Below are positions 43,747 to 51,923 of a DNA stretch of 64,000 bases, piece after piece (positions within the stretch are counted from its first letter, which is position 1; each line of letters opens with the position of its first letter). The notes beneath the pieces were generated by a model. The model saw only the letters and a program-made list of their open reading frames with translations, was not told the origin of the DNA and made no database searches. The stretch spans positions 159,859 to 223,858 of the forward strand of contig CAUGNO010000002.1 of assembly GCA_959600905.1 (NCBI GenBank), written 5' to 3'. The DNA is from UMGS1975 sp959600905 (GTDB lineage: Bacteria > Bacillota > Clostridia > Christensenellales > QAND01). The translations under genes and the position numbers were made by a program.

Positions 43747-44893
43747 ATACCATCAACTGATAAATCTCCATGATTTCTTTTTGGCCCAGCGGCACAAACC
43801 CGCCGCATTGGATATTGGCCAGCTGCGGAATATCCTCTTCCTTTACGCCAAGCTCTTCCTTTGTCGTCGGCAGCCCAATGCTGGACATATAAGCCTTTAC
43901 CCTCGCGATGCCTTCCAGCACCACTTCTTCCGGATGGAACACATCGTTGTCCACCCCCATCACCTTGGTAGCAAAGCGTACAAAGCGCGGAATGTCATGC
44001 TTATACACATACTTGGCCCAGGCCGGAAATACCGTTGCCAGCCCTGCGCCATGCGCGCTGTCGTATTTGGCGCCTATCTCATGCTGAATCTGATGGCTGG
44101 CCCAATCCTGGTCACGGTCACACCCGCAAATATCATTATGAGCCAGCGTACCCGTCCACATCACCTGCGCACGTGCATTGTAGTCGTCCGGATGTTCCAC
44201 TGCAACCTTGCCGTATTTGAAAATATTGCGCATCAATCCTTCGCACATCTCGTCTGTCAAGCTAACGTCCGGCGTGTTGGTAAAATACCGTTCAATCAAA
44301 TGGGTAAAAATGTCCGATACGCCGCAAGCCGTCTGGTAGGCAGGCAATGTCATCGTCAGTTCCGGGTTCAAAATCGCCAATACAGGACGCAGCGCATCCG
44401 AACCTGTCGAGAATTTATGTCCTTTGTACGTAATAACCGTGCCGTTAGAGCCCTCCGACCCTGCCGCCGCAATGGTCAGGATACTCGCTACCGGCAGCGC
44501 TTTTGTCACTACACCGTCGCCGGCATAATAGGTATCCCATACATCTCCTTCATTGACTACACCGATGGCAATGCACTTGGCCGTATCAATGACGCTGCCG
44601 CCGCCTACAGCCAATACAAAGTCAACGCCCTCTTTTTTGCTAAGTTCCATCCCTTCCAGCGCCAATTCATACCGCGGGTTGGGCTTTACGCCGCCCAATT
44701 CCACAAATTCGATGCCGGCTCCCTTTAAGGACTCGCGTACACGGCCCAGCAATCCGGATTTTTCCGCGCTCTGGCCCCCATACACTACCAATACCTTTTT
44801 AGGCGCATAGGCAGTCAAATAGGTACCAACGTTGTTTTCTTCCCCTTTGCCAAATACATATTTGGTAGGAGAATAGTAGCAAAAATTGTTCAT
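43745..44893 (-). CDS. YqhD/BDH-type iron alcohol dehydrogenase, copy 4
   Basis: 382 residues; start at 44893 (MNNFCYYSPT) after TTTGGAGGTG. GGGSVIDTAK, DIFTH and SHQIQHEIGAKYDSAHG are complete. Copies 4 and 5 form a sub-group (N-terminus MNNF, CGCDRDQDWASH) distinct from copies 1-3. Likely an NAD(P)H-dependent aldehyde reductase. It lies after the polar amino acid ABC operon but has its own promoter (TTGAAT/TATGAT) and a leader of about 130 bases. Confidence 0.94.
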   Translation of the reverse strand: MNNFCYYSPTKYVFGKGEENNVGTYLTAYAPKKVLVVYGGQSAEKSGLLGRVRESLKGAGIEFVELGGVKPNPRYELALEGMELSKKEGVDFVLAVGGGSVIDTAKCIAIGVVNEGDVWDTYYAGDGVVTKALPVASILTIAAAGSEGSNGTVITYKGHKFSTGSDALRPVLAILNPELTMTLPAYQTACGVSDIFTHLIERYFTNTPDVSLTDEMCEGLMRNIFKYGKVAVEHPDDYNARAQVMWTGTLAHNDICGCDRDQDWASHQIQHEIGAKYDSAHGAGLATVFPAWAKYVYKHDIPRFVRFATKVMGVDNDVFHPEEVVLEGIARVKAYMSSIGLPTTKEELGVKEEDIPQLANIQCGGFVPLGQKEIMEIYQLMV

Positions 44894-45026
44894 AGGATAC
44901 ACCTCCAAATAAATTAAACGCTCTGCGTTTACATACAACATTTCACACATAAAAAACAATATAAAAATGGGAATAAAAAAACAAAATGATTCTAAAAGAA
45001 ACTTTTATATACCTTATCAATATAAT

Positions 45027-45055
45027 ATCATATTCATTTTTTTAGTACAATTCAA
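45027..45055 (-). promoter_or_regulatory. Candidate promoter of dehydrogenase copy 4
   Basis: Minus strand: TTGAAT (45050-45055), 17-bp spacer, TATGAT (45027-45032). Confidence 0.6.
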
Positions 45056-45195
45056 AAAATGGTTTTCTATGCTTCCAATGTTACTGTAAAGCAGACAAAC
45101 CATATCAAAGGTTAGAAAACAGATCAACTATGCATGCATTCATTTTGTCCAAAAAAGATCTGAAAATATGTTTATTACAATCTGTATTAAAACAA

Positions 45196-45227
45196 AAGCG
45201 ATTCATCTTTAGAAAGACAAACCGCTT
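45196..45227 (-). terminator. Terminator of the amino acid ABC operon
   Basis: AAGCGGTTT pairs with GAATCGCTT, with an inner TCTTT/AAAGA stem, followed by TTGTTTT on the minus strand. Confidence 0.7.
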
Positions 45228-45236
45228 CTTGGTTTT

Positions 45237-45983
45237 TTACAATACTTTGTTGAAAAAGTCGATGGCACGCTGTTCTTTTGGATGATCAATGACATCGCGC
45301 GGCGCTCCTTGCTCTACAATATAGCCGCCGTCCATAAAGATCGCCCGGTCCGCCACCTCTCTGGCAAACCCAATTTCATGGGATACGATGACCATTGTCA
45401 TTCCCTCAGCCGCCAGCTGCTTCATCACCTGCAATACTTCGCCAACCATTTCAGGGTCCAATGCAGAGGTCGGCTCATCAAACAGCATGATGTCAGGATT
45501 CATGCAAAGCGCCCTGGCAATGGCCACACGCTGCTTTTGCCCGCCGGAAAGCTGGGAAGGATATGCTTGTGCTTTGTCCGAAAGCCCCACCTTTTCCAGC
45601 ATCTGCATGGCCTGTGCTTTGGCTGAGTTTTTATCCGCCTTTTTCAGTTCCACCGGCGCCAGCGTCAAATTATCCAATACATTGAGATTGTTGAATAAAT
45701 TAAAATGCTGGAACACCATCCCGATGTTTTCCCTTACCTTGTTCAGATCCACATCCTTGGCATCCATATGGTGGCCGTCTACCACCACTTGGCCATCTGT
45801 AATATCCTCCAAACGGTTTAAACAGCGCAGAAATGTAGATTTTCCGCTGCCAGAAGGCCCTAAAATGACCACCACTTCGCCCTCATAGATATCAACAGAG
45901 ATATCCTTGAGCACTTCCAATTTATCAAAATTCTTTTTGAGGTGAGATACATGGATCTTCACATTGTCTTTGTTAACGGCCAC
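45237..45983 (-). CDS. Polar amino acid ABC transporter ATPase (GlnQ type)
   Basis: 248 residues from a GTG start after GAGGAGATT. Walker A GPSGSGKST, signature LSGGQKQR, Walker B IMLFDEPTSALDP. Overlaps the permease gene by 11 bases. GlnQ-type ATPases serve importers of glutamine, cystine, arginine and related amino acids. Third gene of the operon. Confidence 0.95.
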   Translation of the reverse strand: MAVNKDNVKIHVSHLKKNFDKLEVLKDISVDIYEGEVVVILGPSGSGKSTFLRCLNRLEDITDGQVVVDGHHMDAKDVDLNKVRENIGMVFQHFNLFNNLNVLDNLTLAPVELKKADKNSAKAQAMQMLEKVGLSDKAQAYPSQLSGGQKQRVAIARALCMNPDIMLFDEPTSALDPEMVGEVLQVMKQLAAEGMTMVIVSHEIGFAREVADRAIFMDGGYIVEQGAPRDVIDHPKEQRAIDFFNKVL

Positions 45984-46641
45984 GGTTCAATCTCCTCTCA
46001 ACCAGCTTTGCCACCCTGGATAAAATGGTGATGATAATGAGATACATCACACCTACAATAAACCATACCTGTGCTGATTTATATGTAATTGCCACTACAT
46101 TTTTTGCAGTATTTACCAACTCCGGGAATCCAATGACGGACAAAATGGAGGTATCTTTCAACGTAATGATAAATTGGTTGATTATGCTTGGAATCATCGT
46201 GCGGATTGCCTGCGGCAATACCACGCGCCGCATGGCGCGCCAATAGGGCATCCCCAGGCTGCGTGCTGCTTCCATCTGTCCCTTGTCCACAGACTGGATA
46301 CCGCCGCGGATGATTTCTGCCATATAAGCGCCGCAGTTGAGCGCCAAACAAATGGTACCTGCTTGCAGAGGAGACAGCGTAAACCCTGAATTCAATAGAT
46401 CATTGATCACCATCGGTACGCCAAAATATACAAAAAATGCCAAAACGATCATAGGCACACCGCGAATGATATCTACAAAAACAGCTGCGATGATATTGCA
46501 TACACGGCTCTTTAATACGCTCATCATGCCAAAAATTAAGCCCAGGATACAGGCAAAAAGCAAGCCGCATAATGCCAACAACAGGGTTTGGCCCATTGCA
46601 GTCAACAGCAAATCGCCATAAACCGAAATGATCTGTCCCAT
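45973..46641 (-). CDS. Polar amino acid ABC transporter permease
   Basis: 222 residues with five membrane helices and the HisM-type loop EAARSLGMPYWRAMRRVVLPQA that docks on the ATPase. ATG after AGAAGGAG. The C-terminus RLVERRLNRGR-like (here KLVERRLNRGR) is typical. It probably forms a homodimeric channel because only one permease gene is present. Confidence 0.95.
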   Translation of the reverse strand: MGQIISVYGDLLLTAMGQTLLLALCGLLFACILGLIFGMMSVLKSRVCNIIAAVFVDIIRGVPMIVLAFFVYFGVPMVINDLLNSGFTLSPLQAGTICLALNCGAYMAEIIRGGIQSVDKGQMEAARSLGMPYWRAMRRVVLPQAIRTMIPSIINQFIITLKDTSILSVIGFPELVNTAKNVVAITYKSAQVWFIVGVMYLIIITILSRVAKLVERRLNRGR

Positions 46642-46662
46642 CCAGTAAACTCCTTCTAATTA

Positions 46663-46691
46663 CAGTGGGGCATCATAATGACGCCCCACTG
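46663..46691 (-). terminator. Stem-loop between binding protein and permease genes
   Basis: Nine-bp stem CAGTGGGGC/GCCCCACTG without a T run; likely an mRNA-stabilising or attenuating structure that favours the binding protein. Confidence 0.55.
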
Positions 46692-46714
46692 ATTGTTTTG
46701 CTATGCGTTTTCAA

Positions 46715-47506
46715 TCAGCCGAGATATTTGTTGATGATCTCGTCGTATTTGCCGTTCTCTTTGATGTTCTTCAGGCCAGCGTTGAACATATCCAGCAGCT
46801 CTTTGCTGTTATCAGAGAAAATAGCAAAGCCATAATCGGATCCGTCATTGTCCGTACCTTCTACAATCTTAAGCTCCAAACCCTGTTTGATAGAGTCGAT
46901 CATAACCGGCTTATCTTCAAAGCAAGCGTCCATCTGTCCGCCCGTTACAGCCTGATACATCGTCGGAGAATCTTCAAAATAGGTGGTTGTAAAGCCATAT
47001 TGGTCCTTAATGCTTTCCGCATAGGTCGCGCCCATCGTACCGGTCTTTACCGCTACCTTTTTGCCTTTCATATCCTCAAAAGAAGAGATGGAAGAATCCT
47101 TTGCCACGACCATGCACTGCGGCCCGGTGTAGTATGCATCGGAGAATGTCCAACCGCTGTTTTTACGCTCTTCCGTAATGGAAGCGCCCGCAATCATCGC
47201 ATCCGCCTGGCCGGATTGGCAAGCGGCGATGGAAGCATCCCAGCCCATGCTCCTCAATTCATAGTCAAACCCCTGATCTTCTGCAATGGCCGCCAAAATG
47301 TCCACGTCAATGCCGACCATATTCCCATTCTCATCCTTGTACTCAAACGGACGGAATACGGTATCCGTAGCAATGATCCATTTTTTGCCGCTGTTGTCGG
47401 CGTTTTGTCCGTCTCCCTGGGCATCCTGCCCGCCGCAGCCAGCCAATACGCCAGTGAGCACCGCCAGGCTCATGATCATCAATAAGCCTTTTTTCATCCT
47501 CTTCAT
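46715..47506 (-). CDS. Polar amino acid-binding lipoprotein
   Basis: 263 residues; ATG after GGGAGGAAGAG. Lipobox LAGC near residue 23. The SBP_bac_3 fold shows RPFEYKDENGNMVGIDVDI, AMIAGASITEERK, VAVKTGTMGATYAE and a C-terminal IKENGKYDEIINKYLG. It captures an amino acid outside the membrane for the downstream permease and ATPase. Its promoter region carries the palindrome TAGTAT-TT-ATACTA also seen before dehydrogenase copy 5. Confidence 0.94.
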   Translation of the reverse strand: MKRMKKGLLMIMSLAVLTGVLAGCGGQDAQGDGQNADNSGKKWIIATDTVFRPFEYKDENGNMVGIDVDILAAIAEDQGFDYELRSMGWDASIAACQSGQADAMIAGASITEERKNSGWTFSDAYYTGPQCMVVAKDSSISSFEDMKGKKVAVKTGTMGATYAESIKDQYGFTTTYFEDSPTMYQAVTGGQMDACFEDKPVMIDSIKQGLELKIVEGTDNDGSDYGFAIFSDNSKELLDMFNAGLKNIKENGKYDEIINKYLG

Positions 47507-47579
47507 TTCTCTTCCTCCCTCTTTGTTTGGAAATATTTTTTATTTTTATGCAAATGATATTTATATCTATACAGAAAAA

Positions 47580-47646
47580 ATGGATGTCAGTAGTATTTAT
47601 ACTAACACAAATTTGCGCTTGTTACAATATACCAGCCGACATCCAT
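47580..47646. repeat. 9-bp inverted repeat flanking the binding-protein promoter
   Basis: ATGGATGTC (47580-47588) and GACATCCAT (47638-47646) are exact reverse complements separated by 49 bp containing the promoter (TTGTAA, 17 bp, TAGTAT on the minus strand). Confidence 0.6.
47591..47604. promoter_or_regulatory. Palindrome over the -10 of the binding-protein gene
   Basis: TAGTAT-TT-ATACTA. It overlaps the likely -10 hexamer and resembles the palindrome at 48938-48956. Confidence 0.45.
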
Positions 47647-47675
47647 CTCGCTTCATAGAGAATTTTTAGTTGAAA

Positions 47676-47702
47676 AAAAGGCACTGATATAGCGCCTTTT
47701 TC
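47676..47702 (-). terminator. Terminator of dehydrogenase copy 5
   Basis: AAGGC-(AC)...GCGCCTT imperfect stem with T run on the minus strand. Confidence 0.6.
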
Positions 47703-47711
47703 TCTTTGCCG

Positions 47712-48860
47712 TTATTTTGCCAGTTCATAGATCTGCTTGATTTCATCCGGGCCAAGTGGCACAAAGCCGCCGCAATGGAAATCTGCCAGCTCTGCAATAT
47801 CCTCTTCCTTTACGCCCAATTCCGCCAACGTAGTGGGCAGGCCGATATTGTGCATATACTCCTTGATGCGGCGAATGCCTTCCAGCGCCACCTCTTCCGG
47901 ATGGAACACATCGTTGTCCACACCCATGACTTTGGTGGCAAAGCGCACAAAGCGCGGCACATCATGCTTATAAACAAACTTCATCCAAGCCGGATAAATG
48001 GTGGCAAGGCCTGCGCCATGCGCACTGTCATACTTCGCGCCGATGCGGTGCTGAATCATATGGCTGGCCCAATCCTGGTCACGGTCACACCCGCAAATGT
48101 CATTGTGGGCCAGCGTACCTGTCCACATCACCTGCGCGCGTGCATTGTAGTCGTCCGGATGTTCCACAGCAACCTTGCCGTATTTGAGGATATTACGCAT
48201 CAATCCCTCGCATAGTTCATCGGTCAAGTTTACATCTTTTGTATTGGTAAAATATCGTTCGATGATATGCGCAAAAATATCCGATACGCCGCAAGCCGTC
48301 TGATACGCCGGCAGCGTCATTGTCAGTTCCGGGTTCATGATGGAAAGCACCGGACGGATCAATTCACAGCCCAGATCGCCCTTAATGCCCTTATAGGTAA
48401 TCACAGAGCTGTTAGAGCCCTCCGACCCTGCCGCTGCGATGGTGAGAATGCAGGAAACAGGCATCGCTTTTTTTACTTCTTTGTTGCCAACATAGAAATC
48501 TTCCCAAGCATCGCCGTCGTCGTATACGCCCACAGCAATGCATTTGGCAGTATCCGCCACACTGCCGCCGCCTACAGCCAGCAGCATGTCCACATTCTCT
48601 TTTTTCACGATATCCATGCCTTCCAACGCCAGCTCATACCGCGGATTAGGCTGTACTCCGCCAAGCTCTACATACGCAACATCCGCTTTTTTCAGCGATT
48701 CGCGCACACGGCCCAGCAATCCGGATTTTTCCGCGCTCTTGCCGCCATATACGATCAAAACCTTTTTCGAGCCAAGCTCTTTCATGTACTGACCTACGTT
48801 GTTTTCTTCCCCTTTGCCAAAAATAAATTTTGTCGGGGAGCAATACGCAAAGTTGTTCAT
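47712..48860 (-). CDS. YqhD/BDH-type iron alcohol dehydrogenase, copy 5
   Basis: 382 residues; start at 48860 (MNNFAYCSPT) after AAGGGAGG. GGGSVADTAK, DIFAH, and SHMIQHRIGAKYDSAHG are complete. Closest to copy 4 in this window, with long stretches of near-identical DNA around CGCDRDQDWASH. Likely NAD(P)H-dependent aldehyde reductase. Its promoter carries an inverted repeat also present before the amino acid binding protein, hinting at shared control. It lies directly downstream of dnaN on the same strand. Confidence 0.94.
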   Translation of the reverse strand: MNNFAYCSPTKFIFGKGEENNVGQYMKELGSKKVLIVYGGKSAEKSGLLGRVRESLKKADVAYVELGGVQPNPRYELALEGMDIVKKENVDMLLAVGGGSVADTAKCIAVGVYDDGDAWEDFYVGNKEVKKAMPVSCILTIAAAGSEGSNSSVITYKGIKGDLGCELIRPVLSIMNPELTMTLPAYQTACGVSDIFAHIIERYFTNTKDVNLTDELCEGLMRNILKYGKVAVEHPDDYNARAQVMWTGTLAHNDICGCDRDQDWASHMIQHRIGAKYDSAHGAGLATIYPAWMKFVYKHDVPRFVRFATKVMGVDNDVFHPEEVALEGIRRIKEYMHNIGLPTTLAELGVKEEDIAELADFHCGGFVPLGPDEIKQIYELAK

Positions 48861-48937
48861 GATAAAAACCTCCCTTAATAAAAACAATTTAAATACATGG
48901 AAAAAATACCAATGCTCAACATATAAGAAAACTTTTT

Positions 48938-48956
48938 TTAGTATTTATTATACTAA
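48938..48956. promoter_or_regulatory. Palindrome over the -10 of dehydrogenase copy 5
   Basis: TTAGTAT-TTATT-ATACTAA, perfect 7-bp arms. On the minus strand the promoter reads TTGTAT, 17 bp, TAGTAT(AAT). Confidence 0.5.
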
Positions 48957-48979
48957 CATATTTGTTTATATAATACAAG

Positions 48980-49012
48980 AAGCTCCCTTTCCCATATTGG
49001 AAAAGAGAGCTT
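48980..49012 (-). terminator. Stem-loop after dnaN
   Basis: AAGCTCTCTTTTCC pairs imperfectly with GGGAAAGGGAGCTT across an AATAT-type loop; the following T tract is weak, so read-through is possible. Confidence 0.55.
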
Positions 49013-49017
49013 TGTTT

Positions 49018-50115
49018 TTATACGCGCACAGGCAGCACCAAATAAAGGTATTGATCTCCTTCCAATGGCTTTACCACGCAGGGAGACAGTCCGCTGATAA
49101 AATCCAATAAGATCTCCTCATCCTTGATGACGCGCAGCACATCCAACAGGTACTTGGCGTTGAACGCAATGCTCAGCGGCTTTCCTTCCAAATAGATGGG
49201 CAGCTTTTCCACTGCATTGCCCATTTCGCCGTTGGCTGTAATGGTCATCGTATCCTCATCCAGCTGCAAACGGATCAAGTTATGGTTTCGGCTGTCCCTG
49301 GCCACCAGCGAAGCGCGCTCTACCGATTCCAAAAACTGCTGGGCCTGGATACGCACCCGCGTTTGATGATCGCCTGGCAAAATCTGGCGGTAGTTGATGT
49401 ATTCTCCTTCCAGCAAACGAGTTATGATTTTGGTATGGCCCATTTCCACCATGGCCTGCGTATCGCCAATGGAGATGCTGGCCGGCGCATCGCTGTCCTC
49501 AAACAGTTTGGCAATTTCGGACAGAGAGCGGCCAGGCACTACAAAATTCACTGGTGTGGTTGCCTGTAACAGCGGTTCCTTACAAAGAGCCAGTCTGTAT
49601 CCATCCAACGCCACCAGCGTGACGCGGTCGCTTTCGATTTCCAGCAATTCGCCCGTCAAAATCGGTTTGGTCTCATCCATGGCCACAGCAAAGGCCGTAC
49701 GCTGGATCATGTTTTTCAGCGCGCTTTGCTTTAATTCCAGCGGCCTGGCCCCCGTCATCGGCGGCATTTCCGGATACTCCCTGGCATCCATCCCCTGGAG
49801 ATTGTATTTTGCTTGGCCGCATTCAATGGTTACCTTCAATCCCTCTGTGGAAATAGAAACCATATCCGGCGGCATCTTGCGAATCAATTCAGCAAACATG
49901 CGGCCCGGCAACACCATTGCGCCTTCCTCCTGGATGTTGGCGGGCAGCGAGCATTCGATGCTCAGTGCCAAATCGCTGCAAGTAAGGCTTACAGCATTGT
50001 CTTTTGCTACAAACAATACTCCTTCCAGCGCAGGCATGGGCGATTTGGAAGGCATAGCTCTTTGCACGGTAGACATTGCACTGTTCAGTTCTTGGCATGG
50101 GCATTGTAAGATCAT
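49018..50115 (-). CDS. dnaN: DNA polymerase III sliding clamp beta subunit
   Basis: 365 residues; ATG at 50115. The three-domain clamp is complete, starting MILQCPCQEL with AMPSKSPMPALEG and ending in YLVLPVRV. It encircles DNA and tethers Pol III and other factors. It follows dnaA after a 263-bp spacer with origin-like elements, and is followed by dehydrogenase copy 5 instead of yaaA and recF. Confidence 0.97.
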   Translation of the reverse strand: MILQCPCQELNSAMSTVQRAMPSKSPMPALEGVLFVAKDNAVSLTCSDLALSIECSLPANIQEEGAMVLPGRMFAELIRKMPPDMVSISTEGLKVTIECGQAKYNLQGMDAREYPEMPPMTGARPLELKQSALKNMIQRTAFAVAMDETKPILTGELLEIESDRVTLVALDGYRLALCKEPLLQATTPVNFVVPGRSLSEIAKLFEDSDAPASISIGDTQAMVEMGHTKIITRLLEGEYINYRQILPGDHQTRVRIQAQQFLESVERASLVARDSRNHNLIRLQLDEDTMTITANGEMGNAVEKLPIYLEGKPLSIAFNAKYLLDVLRVIKDEEILLDFISGLSPCVVKPLEGDQYLYLVLPVRV

Positions 50116-50378
50116 CGGAAAAAACCCCCGTTTCGTTTTGTATTTGTTTTGTACTCTATGTAGTCGTCATCGTCATCATAAGGGCTATGGATTTGTGGAA
50201 AAGCCCTACAATGAACGTAGAAATCGACATTTTTTGTCCTCATTGCCTGCGGGAAATCTCTGGAAATCCTATGGCAAAATATACGCATTTCCACAGCCCT
50301 GTTTTTTATCCATAGGCTCTATGGATAACCCTCATGGAAAACTGAGGCATAAGCTGAGGAAAAGGCTGTGGTTTTCCT
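50116..50378. other. dnaA-dnaN spacer, downstream half of a likely bipartite oriC
   Basis: 263 bp with several DnaA-box-like 9-mers (TTATCCATA 50306, TATGGATAA 50320, TGTGGAAAA 50194), an AGGGCT/AGCCCT inverted repeat around 50181-50208, a trinucleotide-periodic tract at 50160-50181 (TCATCG-like) and an A/C-rich AT-rich stretch (50128-50155 on the minus strand ACAAAACAAATACAAAAC). Order boxes, GC hairpin, trio-like tract, AT-rich DNA matches the unwinding region described for B. subtilis. Confidence 0.65.
50306..50328. repeat. Perfect inverted repeat of two DnaA-box-like sites
   Basis: TTATCCATAG-GCT-CTATGGATAA; each arm differs from the DnaA box TTATCCACA by one base. Confidence 0.7.
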
Positions 50379-51707
50379 TTAAGACTCGTGAATCTGCGCA
50401 ATGAGATCCTCTACCATTTCTTTGGTTTCTGCGTTGCTTTTGATCTCTTGCGCCACCTTTTCCACATCATGCATGACAGTGGAATAGTGCCGGCCGCCAA
50501 ACAGTTCACCAATTTTTGGGAAAGAATGGTCCGTCAAGGTACGCACCAAATACATTGCAAACTGGCGGGGTACCGCAATATCCCTGCTGCGGCGTTTGCC
50601 TACGATATCATCATAGGTAATATCAAATTGATTGCATACGATCTGTATGATGTTGCGCGGCGTTAAGGCGCGCTTGCGTTGCGAAGCGGTGTAATCTTTC
50701 AGCGCGGCCTCGGCTAGGGCCAGCGTAATGGGCTGGCCCATCAAGCTGGCATAGGCGGTTACCCGGTTAAAACGGCCATCGAGCTGGCGGAAATTCAGGC
50801 CATCTTCCGAGGCGATATATTCCAGCGCTCCTTTTTCGATTTGCAATAGATGCTCCAATTCCGCGCGCTTGCGCAAAAAGGCGATCCTGGTTTCGTAATC
50901 GGGCAGCGCAATGTCCACCGTTAGCCCCCAGGCAAAGCGGGAACGCACGCGCTCTTCAAATTCCACGATTTCATGCGGCGGCTTATCCGAAGAAAGTACG
51001 ATTTGCTTGCCTGCGTCGTAAAGGTCGTTAAAGGTATGGAAAAATTCCTCCAAACAACGCCCCTTGCCAGCCAAAAACTGGACATCGTCCAGCAAAAGCA
51101 CATCCACACCGCGGTATTGCTTACGGAAATCATCAATGGGATCCTTGCGCATCAATACGCTGATCAGTGCATTGGAGAACTGTTCACTGGTCACATACAT
51201 GACATTGGCGGAAGGATTGGTCTCCAAAATCGCGTTGCCAATGGCATGCATCAAATGCGTTTTGCCAAGGCTGGTGCCCCCATGGATAAACAGCGGATTG
51301 TATTTTTGGCCGGGCGCAATGGAAGCCCCCACAGCCGCCGCATGCGCAAATTGGTTGCCCGTACCCACCACAAAGGTATCAAAGGTATAAGCTGGATTTA
51401 AGGCATGGCGTTTTTGCTCAATCGGATGAAAAGAGGGTGTTTGGGGCTGTCCCCATTCGCTTTCCAGCAAGATATCCACCTGAAAATCACTGTGATTGGT
51501 CTTTTCCCTTACCTTATGCACGATCATTTCATAGCAGCGGTGCATCAGGTTTTCCCTGATGTTGGAAGCCGGGGCTACGAGGATCAGGCGGTTGTTTTCC
51601 AGCGCCACTGCATGCAGCGGCTCCACCCAGGTATGAAAAGAAAAATCGCTGAGATCCTCTTTTAGATCCAAACAAACCTGCTGCCAAAGCAAGGTAAAAT
51701 CTTCCAA
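50379..51707 (-). CDS. dnaA: Chromosomal replication initiator DnaA
   Basis: 442 residues. I place the start at TTG 51707 (MEDFTLLWQQ), eight bases after AGGAGG and aligned with MENILDLW of B. subtilis; the upstream ATGs would put that site inside the gene. Domain I is residues 1-80, AAA+ from about 105. Walker A reads GGTSLGKT (usual GGVGLGKT; Ser146 replaces a Gly), Walker B VDVLLLDDVQF. Domain IV ends with RQFAMYLVRTLTDHSFPKIGELFGG-type motif and GRHYSTVMHDVEKV. It binds DnaA boxes and melts the origin. A promoter lies 217-245 bases upstream. Confidence 0.96.
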   Translation of the reverse strand: MEDFTLLWQQVCLDLKEDLSDFSFHTWVEPLHAVALENNRLILVAPASNIRENLMHRCYEMIVHKVREKTNHSDFQVDILLESEWGQPQTPSFHPIEQKRHALNPAYTFDTFVVGTGNQFAHAAAVGASIAPGQKYNPLFIHGGTSLGKTHLMHAIGNAILETNPSANVMYVTSEQFSNALISVLMRKDPIDDFRKQYRGVDVLLLDDVQFLAGKGRCLEEFFHTFNDLYDAGKQIVLSSDKPPHEIVEFEERVRSRFAWGLTVDIALPDYETRIAFLRKRAELEHLLQIEKGALEYIASEDGLNFRQLDGRFNRVTAYASLMGQPITLALAEAALKDYTASQRKRALTPRNIIQIVCNQFDITYDDIVGKRRSRDIAVPRQFAMYLVRTLTDHSFPKIGELFGGRHYSTVMHDVEKVAQEIKSNAETKEMVEDLIAQIHES

Positions 51708-51872
51708 TAATAGCCCCTCCTTCATCAAAGCCGGACAATCCGTATCTTGTCCATATATATTCCATAGAATTATCCACAATCTAAAATTTCTTCCTGTGGA
51801 TTTAAGGAAAAAACTGTGGATAATAGTGTTTCAAAATTCAATCTAAATGATTTAATTGTGGATAAAATAAGG

Positions 51873-51898
51873 AAAAAGAGGATAACTCTCCTCTTTTT
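51873..51898 (-). terminator. Terminator-like hairpin in the rsmI-dnaA interval
   Basis: AAAAAGAGGA/TCCTCTTTTT, a perfect 10-bp stem with a 6-base loop. It lies after the dnaA promoter, so it can end rsmI transcripts and would also lie in the dnaA leader. Confidence 0.7.
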
Positions 51899-51923
51899 CA
51901 CGCCTTGTTCAGGCCGCATCAGC

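Larger units (their letters stand above)
44894..45236. other. 343-bp AT-rich spacer between dehydrogenase copy 4 and the amino acid ABC ATPase
   Basis: It holds the terminator of the ABC operon (45196-45227), the candidate promoter of copy 4 (45027-45055) and a small hairpin AAACGC-TCT-GCGTTT (44916-44930) just before the copy 4 ribosome site. No open frame or RNA gene is recognised in the rest. Confidence 0.7.
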
